DNA of 5,105 nt from CAYPZU01 sp964415395 (GCA_964415395.1 CAYPZU010000109.1:1-5105); one strand, 5' to 3'; numbered from the stretch's first letter, positions 1 through 5,105 are shown. The notes: a model not told the origin generated them from the letters alone. Translations and numbers: made by a program.

Positions 1-1
1 A

Positions 2-328
2 AAGCAGGTTGCGGAGTTGGAAGCGTGCGCAAAGAAGGATCTCTGGCATCTCAAGTCTGTCGAATGGGAGCTGACGAAAGGGCGCATCGAGCTGACGGTG
101 GCAGTATCCGCAGCGGAAGATAAGGGGCAGTGCCTCGGCGTCGATTGCAGATCGTTTGTCGCCAAGGCGAAAGAGGAAGCCTCTTTGCAGCTTCAGAAGC
201 TGATTGCGCAGGAGTCGAAGGCGCGGCTTGCCTATGGGGAGACGCTCAAGCGGCTCGATCATGCGAAAGAGGTTCTAGCGGGGTATGAGCAGCGGCTCGA
301 AGAGTCCCGCGTCGATTCGGCTCTCTAA
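2..328 (+). CDS. C-terminal end of an unrecognised helical (coiled-coil-like) protein, 5' truncated
   Basis: The reading frame is open from the left edge (first full codon at base 2) to a TAA stop at 326-328, so only the last 108 residues are visible. A TTG at base 17 could be read as a start, but the frame continues upstream without a stop and nothing resembling a good ribosome binding site precedes it, so I treat the gene as truncated by the window. The residues are rich in Lys, Glu, Ala, Leu, Gln and Arg with almost no Gly or Pro, which indicates long amphipathic helices. The one interruption is a short KGQCLGVDC stretch containing two cysteines. There are no membrane segments and no catalytic motif. 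The pattern would fit the helical hairpins of a TolC-like outer-membrane factor or a generic coiled-coil protein, but I do not recognise the family. Its final 54 bases overlap the 3' end of the convergent membrane phosphatase/sulfatase-fold gene. Confidence 0.6.
   Translation, partial: KQVAELEACAKKDLWHLKSVEWELTKGRIELTVAVSAAEDKGQCLGVDCRSFVAKAKEEASLQLQKLIAQESKARLAYGETLKRLDHAKEVLAGYEQRLEESRVDSAL
275..328. other. 54-bp convergent (tail-to-tail) gene overlap
   Basis: The TAA of the plus-strand coiled-coil gene (326-328) lies inside the minus-strand sulfatase-fold gene, whose TAG is at 275-277 (read as CTA on the plus strand). The last 17 residues of the membrane enzyme are therefore encoded opposite the last codons of its neighbour. 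The TAA stop is read as Leu619 (TTA) on the other strand. I found no convincing intrinsic terminator between or just beyond these ends; the only hairpin nearby is a 4-bp stem at 333-344. Confidence 0.7.
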
Positions 329-2182
329 CGCTCCTTCGCAAAGGGGCGCCGGTTCTTTCAAATCGATGATTTCCAGATCGGATTGGCTGTAAATTTCCTT
401 GGGGTTGAGGAAGCGGGCGCGGATTTCCGTTTCGCCTTGGCGGAGGATGAATTCGCAGGGAGTGTCGATGCCGTTCTGGTGGACGGCGATTCGGCAGGGC
501 CACCTGTTTTCCGCATAAAGGGATTCTCCGTCGAAGAGCGGGGAAAAGCCGCTTTGTCCCGTGAGGTAATGGAGCAGAGTAGGAAACAGATCCATATGGG
601 TCGCCTCCGCTGAGCGAAGCGGGCCGAGCTTTTGTTCTGCCTGCGGCAGCTTCAGAAAGAGCGGAACGCTGAGCTGCCACGAATTGAGGTGGGTGCCGTG
701 GAAGAGGGCCCCTTCTTCGAAAAACTCCTCTCCGTGGTCGCCTGTAATCGCGATGACGGCTTCATCGTACAGGCCCTCCTTTTTAAGCCTGTCGAAGAAG
801 GGGGCGAAGAGGCTGTCGATGTAGGAAATCGCGTTCCGGTAGCGGTTCTTGATCCATTCCAGCTCCGGTTTCATGGGTCCGATCGAGAGGTAATCGATCT
901 CTTTGACGATCGGTTTGAATTTCAAAGGGAAAGATTCGGGAATGCTGTACTCGGAATGGGTCGAATCGAGGAAAAAGATGTAGGCGTTCCCGCTCCGCCC
1001 TTCAGGGATGTCGCGGTAGAATGACTCGAAAGCAAGCGCGTCCCTTTCGCACGGCTGCAAAGTGCGGTTCAGCGAGTATTCTTCGATCTGATCGGCAAGC
1101 TGTCGGTTTTCCCCAAAAAGAAGCCGGTCCATTTGAAAGAAGCGGAGGTCGGCCGAAGAGTAGATCCGGATTTGATAGCCGAGTTTTTTCAGAACCTGGA
1201 TCGGGATGCTTCCCTTTTTCCAGGCGTCGCGCATGTGGGTCCAATGATAGGGGAAATCGGCGTGGAAGATGGAGAACCAGGAGAGGTGTGTTGAGTTCCC
1301 GTTCGCAAAGGCGCGGGGGAGCCGGAGAGTTTCGCTTCCGAAGGCTGAGAGGTGGGGAGCGGTTTCGGCGTTGACAAAGTCGCTTCGGAGCGTTTCGATC
1401 ACGAAAAGGTAGAGATTCGGCAGTTTCTCTGGAGCTGTGAAGCTGGCGAGGTTTTCCCGGGCCGCGTCTTCGTCGCGGAAAGGGGCGATTTCCTGGGGGA
1501 GGGCGATGCAGGATTGCGTTGGAGAGATGAATGTGGAGCCGAAGGGGAGCGTTTTCTGGTACTTGCTGTAGACGAGCCGGTTGAGGAAGGGGTGGGCCGC
1601 GAGGTCGAGAAGAAAAAGGAGCGCTCCGGTGGCTCCGATCGCGATCAGGACATGGCTTAAATGGATGCGGAGCGGTTTCTTTTTCGCCACCTGGTGGGTC
1701 GCCCAATAAAAAAAGATGCCCGCAGCGGGAATCAGAAGGATCGAGAGGACGATCAGAACAACCATCGTAGGATTGAGATTGAGCGCGGCCGATGCGGCCA
1801 GGAGGTGGTCGATTCCGCTGCCAAAGAAAAATTTGAGCAGGAAGGAGATCGATGTGTCGGTGAGCCGGATCAGAGTGAAGTCGGTGAAATGAAGCAGCTG
1901 CAGGACGAAGGAAAACGCGATCAGGAGATAGAAGACCCAGCGGGGGGCGATCCGCTTGAGCAGAAGGGAAAGGAAGGCGAGGACTGCCACTTCCAAAAGA
2001 GCTTGCCCGATCGCATAAATCAAAAAGAAGAGCGGAATGCCTGAAAGAGGCGCCGATCCGTTCAGGAAGTGGTAGAACGTCAGGAAGATAGGGAAAAGGA
2101 GGATTAGGCCGAAATAGAGGTAATTAAATTCTTTTTCATGTGGTTTTTCGCTACGCCACCAGTCGAGCCACTTCTTTCTCAT
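275..2182 (-). CDS. Polytopic membrane phospho-/sulfotransferase or hydrolase, alkaline-phosphatase/sulfatase fold (LtaS/MdoB/YejM-like)
   Basis: Complete 635-residue protein. The N-terminal third holds five likely membrane segments (about residues 21-40, 48-75, 81-104, 138-161, 175-196), followed by a linker and a large domain that should face the periplasm. Domain signatures in order: NLYLFVIETLRSDF (256-269), where Glu263 matches the first metal ligand; ANGNSTHLSWFSIF (293-306), where Thr298 is the likely nucleophile; LDSTHSEY (405-412), supplying an active-site His409; GDHGEEFF (481-488), with metal ligands Asp482 and His483; and HGTH (495-498). The spacing is close to that of S. aureus LtaS (Glu255, Thr300, Asp475, His476). 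A threonine nucleophile instead of the C/S-x-P-x-R sulfatase motif suggests a phosphoglycerol or phosphoethanolamine transferase, or a phosphatase, rather than a true sulfatase; YejM-type regulators without clear catalysis are another option. The substrate is unknown. The ATG at 2182 is the first possible start, with an in-frame TAA 12 bases upstream; the ribosome binding site is poor (AGG abuts the ATG). It is a paralogue of the partial gene at the right edge. Confidence 0.88.
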   Translation of the reverse strand: MRKKWLDWWRSEKPHEKEFNYLYFGLILLFPIFLTFYHFLNGSAPLSGIPLFFLIYAIGQALLEVAVLAFLSLLLKRIAPRWVFYLLIAFSFVLQLLHFTDFTLIRLTDTSISFLLKFFFGSGIDHLLAASAALNLNPTMVVLIVLSILLIPAAGIFFYWATHQVAKKKPLRIHLSHVLIAIGATGALLFLLDLAAHPFLNRLVYSKYQKTLPFGSTFISPTQSCIALPQEIAPFRDEDAARENLASFTAPEKLPNLYLFVIETLRSDFVNAETAPHLSAFGSETLRLPRAFANGNSTHLSWFSIFHADFPYHWTHMRDAWKKGSIPIQVLKKLGYQIRIYSSADLRFFQMDRLLFGENRQLADQIEEYSLNRTLQPCERDALAFESFYRDIPEGRSGNAYIFFLDSTHSEYSIPESFPLKFKPIVKEIDYLSIGPMKPELEWIKNRYRNAISYIDSLFAPFFDRLKKEGLYDEAVIAITGDHGEEFFEEGALFHGTHLNSWQLSVPLFLKLPQAEQKLGPLRSAEATHMDLFPTLLHYLTGQSGFSPLFDGESLYAENRWPCRIAVHQNGIDTPCEFILRQGETEIRARFLNPKEIYSQSDLEIIDLKEPAPLCEGALESRIDAGLFEPLLIPR

Positions 2183-2214
2183 CCTATCAACTTAAAAGAA
2201 TGAGAGGGAAATCC

Positions 2215-2235
2215 TCAAGGAGTTTGTCTCCTTGA
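2215..2235. repeat. Perfect 8-bp inverted repeat (possible operator or leader hairpin)
   Basis: TCAAGGAG (2215-2222), a 5-base spacer TTTGT, then CTCCTTGA (2228-2235) is an exact inverted repeat in the divergent intergenic region. Its right arm shares four bases with the putative -35 box of the thioredoxin reductase gene. It also lies in the predicted 5' leader of the minus-strand membrane enzyme. It could be a repressor operator or an RNA hairpin. No T-tract follows it directly on either strand, so it does not look like an intrinsic terminator. The repeat is seen directly; any role is inferred. Confidence 0.5.
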
Positions 2236-2260
2236 CTTTATGTTGTAATTAAGGTTTAAT
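2232..2260 (+). promoter_or_regulatory. Sigma70-type promoter for the thioredoxin reductase-thioredoxin gene
   Basis: TTGACT (2232-2237; five of six match TTGACA) is followed after exactly 17 bases by TTTAAT (2255-2260; five of six match TATAAT). This predicts transcription starting near 2267 and a leader of about 25 bases before the ATG at 2292. The region is conspicuously AT-rich compared with the flanking genes. The -35 box overlaps the right arm of the 8-bp inverted repeat, so a dimeric regulator bound there would compete with RNA polymerase. Confidence 0.6.
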
Positions 2261-2276
2261 AACTATTTATTATCAA
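2248..2276 (-). promoter_or_regulatory. Possible promoter for the minus-strand membrane enzyme
   Basis: Read on the minus strand, TTGATA (2276-2271; five of six match the -35 consensus) is followed after 17 bases by CTTAAT (2253-2248; four of six match the -10 consensus). A transcript would start near 2241 and carry a leader of about 58 bases containing the 8-bp inverted repeat. It is weaker than the plus-strand promoter and overlaps it, so the two would compete. Several other AT-rich hexamers in this gap could serve instead. Confidence 0.3.
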
Positions 2277-2281
2277 CGCGT

Positions 2282-2288
2282 TAAGGGG
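2282..2288 (+). promoter_or_regulatory. Ribosome binding site supporting the ATG at 2292
   Basis: TAAGGGG lies just upstream of the ATG. TAAGG (2282-2286) pairs with the 16S rRNA 3' end, five bases before the start codon. This matters because it supports the upstream ATG, and hence the hydrophobic leader, as part of the protein. The internal ATG codons at residues 13 and 21 have no comparable upstream sequence. Confidence 0.55.
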
Positions 2289-2291
2289 TTT

Positions 2292-2363
2292 ATGAGAAAA
2301 ATTTTCCGTTCATCGGTTTATGCTTTCATGTCAATTGCCGCTCCCGCGGCGATGTTTGGTGCG
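2292..2363 (+). other. Signal-peptide-like N-terminal leader (residues 1-24) of the fusion protein
   Basis: The protein begins with a basic segment (MRKIFR), then a moderately hydrophobic stretch of about 15 residues (9-23: V, Y, A, F, M, S, I, A, A, P, A, A, M, F, G). Possible cleavage sites follow Ala19 (A17-P-A19) or Ala24. Then comes a polar linker to residue 40, where the thioredoxin reductase fold begins. There is no twin-arginine motif, so if the leader works it would be Sec-type or act as a membrane anchor. Cytosolic thioredoxin reductases normally start only a few residues before the FAD glycine motif. The hydrophobic core is only moderate, so export is plausible rather than certain. 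Confidence 0.5.
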
Positions 2364-3740
2364 GACGGAAAAGATTCCGCCCTCCGAGTTGATACGCGCA
2401 AGGAAGAGAAAATCTATCCGGTCGTCATCGTAGGCGGCGGGATCGGCGCTTTAACATCCTCTCTCTATCTCGCGCGGACAGGCGTCGAGACGCTCGTCCT
2501 CGAAGGAGCGACGCCCGGAGGCCTTTTGACGCAATCCCATTCGGTTCAGAACTGGCCCGGAGAGATGGAAATCGCCGGAGCGGATCTGACGGAGAGAGTG
2601 CGCAAGCAGGCCGAAGCGAACGGAGCCCATTTCGCGAGAGCGGAAGTGATCGGCGTCGACTTTTCGAAACGCCCCTTTACGCTGACGATCCGCTCGGTAG
2701 ACAACCCTTCTGATGTAAAAAAGATCATCGCTGAATCGTGCATCATCGCTATGGGAACCCAGCCGAATTTCTTAGGGATTCCCGGCGAATACGGTCCTGA
2801 AGGCTACTGGGGCCGGGGCGTAACGAACTGCGCGATTTGCGACGGAAACCTCTATCGCGATCAGGTCGTCGGCGTCGTCGGCGGCGGAGATGCGGCCGTT
2901 CTCGAGGCGCTCTACCTCGCCAATATCGCCAAGGAAGTCCACGTCTTCGTCCGGAAAGATTCTTTCCGCGCCTTCGAAGAGAAGAGGCTTGAGACGCTCC
3001 GCGCGAAAGCGAACATCAAAGTTCATTACAATACGGAAGTCAAAGAGATCAAGGGCGACGGCCAGAAAGTGACCCACGTGGTCTTGAAAACTCCCAAAAA
3101 GAACGGCGAGCTGATGCCGCTCGACGGCGTCTTCCTGGCGATCGGCTCGAAGCCGAATTCGTCGCTTTTCCAGGGCGTCCTGAAGCTCGATGAGAAAGGA
3201 TATATCCTTCTTGAAAAAGACCAGCAGACTTCGGTCGAAGGCATCTACGCGATCGGCGATATCGTCGATCCAGTCTATAAGCAGGCGATCTCCGCAGCTG
3301 GCGACGGCGCGAAAGCGGCCCTGCAGGCCCAGCAGTATCTCTCCGATCGGGAAAACGGCCTGATCGTGAAGGCGCAAGCCCGGATCGCGAAAGCGATGCC
3401 TGAGGCGATTTTGGCTGCCGGCGCGATCGAAATCCATTCCAAAGAGCAGTTTGAAAAAGAGCTGAGAGGGGACATCCCTGTCGTCGTCGATTTCTACGCG
3501 AGCTGGTGCGGTCCCTGCAAACGGGTCTCTCCGATGATCGAATCGTCGGCGAACGCTCTTTCGGGGAAAGTCAAATTCCTGAAAGTCAACGTAGACAAGC
3601 TCTATGACATCAGCAGCACCTACAACATTCGCGCGATGCCGACCGTGCTCCTTCTTGATTCTAATGGGACGGAGCTGCAGCGGAAAGTGGGCGCGGATCA
3701 GATTGCCGAGCTCCTGAAGCAGCTTCACGAACAGAAGTAG
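2292..3740 (+). CDS. trxB: Thioredoxin reductase-thioredoxin fusion protein with N-terminal leader
   Basis: Complete 482-residue protein. Residues 40-350 are a low-molecular-weight thioredoxin reductase: FAD glycine motif GGGIGA (48-53), GGLLT...QNWPG (76-90), redox-active CAIC (Cys180/Cys183) followed by DG, NADPH motif GGGDAA (197-202), and a second FAD contact, GDIVD (322-326), with the family's QAISAAGDG. After a linker of about 30 residues (351-380), residues 381-482 form a full thioredoxin with buried Asp400, active site WCGPCK (405-410) and cis-proline Pro450 in RAMPT. It should pass electrons from NADPH through FAD and Cys180/183 to Cys406/409 and on to target disulfides. The domain order matches the known Mycobacterium leprae fusion. 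Variants: the third Gly of GxGxxG is Ala53, and the HRRxxxR NADPH-phosphate motif reads VRKDSFR (220-226), keeping three basic residues. The start at 2292 is backed by a TAAGG site and a promoter. The last 80 bases overlap the convergent paralogue gene. Function is confident; cellular location is not. Confidence 0.93.
   Translation: MRKIFRSSVYAFMSIAAPAAMFGADGKDSALRVDTRKEEKIYPVVIVGGGIGALTSSLYLARTGVETLVLEGATPGGLLTQSHSVQNWPGEMEIAGADLTERVRKQAEANGAHFARAEVIGVDFSKRPFTLTIRSVDNPSDVKKIIAESCIIAMGTQPNFLGIPGEYGPEGYWGRGVTNCAICDGNLYRDQVVGVVGGGDAAVLEALYLANIAKEVHVFVRKDSFRAFEEKRLETLRAKANIKVHYNTEVKEIKGDGQKVTHVVLKTPKKNGELMPLDGVFLAIGSKPNSSLFQGVLKLDEKGYILLEKDQQTSVEGIYAIGDIVDPVYKQAISAAGDGAKAALQAQQYLSDRENGLIVKAQARIAKAMPEAILAAGAIEIHSKEQFEKELRGDIPVVVDFYASWCGPCKRVSPMIESSANALSGKVKFLKVNVDKLYDISSTYNIRAMPTVLLLDSNGTELQRKVGADQIAELLKQLHEQK
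3661..3740. other. 80-bp convergent overlap giving the second paralogue an overprinted C-terminal tail
   Basis: The plus-strand fusion gene stops at TAG 3738-3740. The minus-strand sulfatase-fold gene stops only at 3661-3663 (TAG, read as CTA on the plus strand), inside the thioredoxin coding region opposite its C-terminal strand and helix. The minus-strand residues encoded here, about the last 26, are rich in Ala, Ser, Pro and Arg and have no counterpart in the first paralogue, which ends near the equivalent of the gene boundary. No strong terminator is visible at the junction; the GGCG/CGCC pair around 3751-3769 is only 4 bp. Confidence 0.7.
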
Positions 3741-5105
3741 CGGGAAAGAGGCGGTTTAACGCTTCGCCGAACTCGCTTTCTACCCACGTGTGCACGCCCT
3801 CTTTGCATTCAGACAGCGCTTTGTCGCAGCCTGAGCAAAGAGAGCGGATTTGCAGGTGGTCCGATTTGAAAATGTTCCTCCGGTTGGAAAAACGGGCGAT
3901 CAGCTTGTGCTTCCCATTGCAGATGGCAATTTCATACGGCGGGCGGCTCGCATTGAAGCGAGCCATGACGGCGTACGGCCATTTCGACTCCTGGAACACC
4001 GACTCTCCTTTTAAAGCCCTCAGTTCTTGCCCTGTCAGGTAGTCAATCAAAGAGGGAAAGAGATCCATCTGCGAAACGGCTTCCGTTTTCTCCACCCGTT
4101 TGCCATTCGCGCCGAATTTGAGATAAAAGGGAATGTTCGTCTGCTCGCGGATCAAATGGGAGCCGTGGAACAGATGCCCTCTTTCGAAAAACTCCTCTCC
4201 GTGATCGCCCAGAAAAAGAACGATCGCCTCATCCCGGTTGGGAAGAGTCCCGTAGAATTTCCCAAAGAGGCTGTCGATGTAATGGACGGCGTTGCGGTAG
4301 CGGTTTTTGATCCCTTCCAGATTCTTTTTCCAGTTGAAGATTCCGAAATAGGCCAGCTCTCCTGCGACGGGGGAGAAGCGGGGCGGCTCATTTTTCGGCC
4401 AGCTGTAATCAAAATGGGTCGAATCCCAGAAGACGATGAAGCATTGCCCTTTCTGCATCGCCGGGTTCTTCAGCTCTTTTTGCAGCTGCTCTAAAACAGC
4501 CGCATCGGTTTCGACAGCGGTGAGGGGGGCGGCGTGAAGGTAGGGACGGAAGGAATCGGCCAGATGGCGGTCTTTCCCGAAAATCAGTTCGTCCATCCCG
4601 AAGTAGGCGAGCTGGGCGGAACTCAAGACATGGATCTGGTAGCCGAGTTCTTTCAATGCTTTGAGCGCAGGGCTTCCAAGCTCTTTCCTCTCGGCCCAAA
4701 GATAGGGGAAATCAGAATGGAAGATCGAAAACCAGGCCATATTCGTCGAGTTGGCGTTCGAGAGCGCCATGTCGAAATGGATCGCCTCATCTTTGAATGC
4801 GCTGAGATGCGGCGCGGTTTCGGTCGTGATGAAATCTTCCCGCAGGCTTTCGACGATGAAGAGATAAATATTCGGTTTTTCAGCGAGGGGGGGAAAAGAG
4901 AAGGGTTCTTCTCCTGCCGTTTCCTGAGGCGGGCCGGCGAGCGCGATCTGAACGCTATCGGGAGGAAGAAAGGTCGATTTCCAGGGGAGCGATTTTAAAA
5001 ACGCCGTGTACGTGTCGGGATGGATGACGCGGGAGGCCGAGAAATCCCAAAGAAAGAGCGCAGCTGGAAGGCAGACGAGGATCTGGAAAAACGTGTCGGC
5101 CCGAA
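3661..5105 (-). CDS. Second LtaS/YejM-like alkaline-phosphatase/sulfatase-fold membrane enzyme, N-terminus beyond the right edge
   Basis: The frame is open from the right edge to TAG at 3661-3663, giving 480 visible residues. An internal ATG at 4770 is not the start, because conserved family sequence continues upstream of it. The first visible residues (FFQILVCLPAALFLWDF) match the fifth membrane segment of the 635-residue paralogue, so roughly 180 residues are missing. Signatures: NIYLFIVESLREDF with metal-ligand Glu at 4849-4851; NANSTNMAWFSIF with candidate nucleophile Thr at 4744-4746; WDSTHFDY; GDHGEEFF with Asp at 4204-4206 and His at 4201-4203; and HGSH. Long stretches match the paralogue, such as KNRYRNA and MDLFP. 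All catalytic residues are kept, so both copies are probably active on an envelope glycan or lipid phospho-substituent. Differences are a CSGC...C cluster near the end (codons around 3805-3837) and an additional tail of about 26 residues that overlaps the thioredoxin gene. Confidence 0.87.
   Translation of the reverse strand, partial: RADTFFQILVCLPAALFLWDFSASRVIHPDTYTAFLKSLPWKSTFLPPDSVQIALAGPPQETAGEEPFSFPPLAEKPNIYLFIVESLREDFITTETAPHLSAFKDEAIHFDMALSNANSTNMAWFSIFHSDFPYLWAERKELGSPALKALKELGYQIHVLSSAQLAYFGMDELIFGKDRHLADSFRPYLHAAPLTAVETDAAVLEQLQKELKNPAMQKGQCFIVFWDSTHFDYSWPKNEPPRFSPVAGELAYFGIFNWKKNLEGIKNRYRNAVHYIDSLFGKFYGTLPNRDEAIVLFLGDHGEEFFERGHLFHGSHLIREQTNIPFYLKFGANGKRVEKTEAVSQMDLFPSLIDYLTGQELRALKGESVFQESKWPYAVMARFNASRPPYEIAICNGKHKLIARFSNRRNIFKSDHLQIRSLCSGCDKALSECKEGVHTWVESEFGEALNRLFPATSVREAASGARQSDPRPLSAAAPSH

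Noticed and set aside
717..741. Near-identical stretch of about 25 bases at 717-741 and about 4185-4209, a possible direct repeat
   Set aside because: It encodes the conserved DHGEEFF active-site block in both paralogues, so it is shared coding ancestry rather than a mobile or regulatory repeat.
632..2044. Chain of four plus-strand open frames (632-1024, 1021-1374, 1352-1660, 1661-2044), some overlapping like an operon
   Set aside because: They lie fully opposite the 635-residue membrane enzyme, whose motifs are unmistakable. Their products are charged, low-complexity sequences with no recognisable domain, as expected for antisense frames of a GC-biased gene.
2232..2252. Mini-frame TTG...TAA preceded by AAGGAG, possible leader peptide
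   Set aside because: It lies upstream of the predicted transcription start and coincides with the -35 region, so it would not be in the main transcript.
2772..3728. 318-residue minus-strand frame opposite the thioredoxin reductase fusion
   Set aside because: Composition is dominated by Arg, Asp, Phe and Leu repeats that mirror the sense codons. The plus strand encodes two complete conserved domains here.
3741..3769. Possible terminator hairpin (GGCG...CGCC) after the thioredoxin stop
   Set aside because: The stem is only four base pairs with a long loop and no T-tract, and it lies inside the convergent coding sequence.
4027..4494. 155-residue plus-strand frame
   Set aside because: It is the antisense of the DHGEE region of the right-hand paralogue. 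Its resemblance to the frame at 632-1024 only reflects that the two sense genes are paralogues.
4768..4770. ATG at 4770 as the start of the right-hand enzyme
   Set aside because: Upstream in the same frame the sequence keeps matching the paralogue, including the Glu metal-ligand motif and the last membrane segment, so the gene begins beyond the window.
4534..4998. 154-residue plus-strand frame near the right edge
   Set aside because: It is antisense to conserved motifs of the second sulfatase-fold paralogue, including its metal-ligand and nucleophile blocks, and has no domain of its own.
1..5105. CRISPR array, tRNA, rRNA, insertion sequence or attachment site
   Set aside because: I saw no regularly spaced repeats, no RNA-gene-like blocks, no transposase motifs and no terminal inverted repeats. 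All but about 110 bases are accounted for by coding sequence.

Overview
The window is a gene-dense piece of a bacterial chromosome with only one real intergenic gap (about 109 bases, 2183-2291). Coding DNA is moderately GC-rich, while the gap is strongly AT-rich with sigma70-type promoter elements. Polytopic inner-membrane proteins with large extracytoplasmic catalytic domains, plus a possible Sec signal peptide, fit a Gram-negative-type envelope. I cannot place the phylum securely. A Chlamydiota/PVC-type bacterium is a guess from overall impression only; there is no rRNA or other taxonomic marker.

Layout, left to right: (1) the 3' end of a plus-strand gene for a charged, helix-rich, probably coiled-coil protein (to 328). 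(2) A complete minus-strand gene (2182 down to 275) for a 635-residue protein with five predicted membrane segments and an alkaline-phosphatase/sulfatase-fold domain of the LtaS/MdoB/YejM architecture. (3) A divergent promoter region with an 8-bp perfect inverted repeat overlapping the plus-strand -35 box. (4) A plus-strand gene (2292-3740) for a 482-residue fusion of thioredoxin reductase and thioredoxin that begins with a signal-peptide-like leader. (5) A minus-strand gene running off the right edge (5105 down to 3661), a clear paralogue of gene 2.

Both convergent gene pairs overlap at their 3' ends (54 and 80 bases), so the C-termini of the two phosphatase-fold paralogues are overprinted on their neighbours. 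The thioredoxin gene sits with its own promoter, in opposite orientation, between the two paralogues.

The fusion should form a self-contained NADPH-to-disulfide electron relay. The two membrane enzymes probably modify an envelope glycan or lipid by transferring or hydrolysing a phospho- or sulfo-substituent. The most unusual point is the apparent export leader on an NADPH/FAD-dependent enzyme. If real, it would place a thioredoxin reductase-thioredoxin outside the cytoplasm, next to membrane enzymes of that compartment. A functional link between them is inference.
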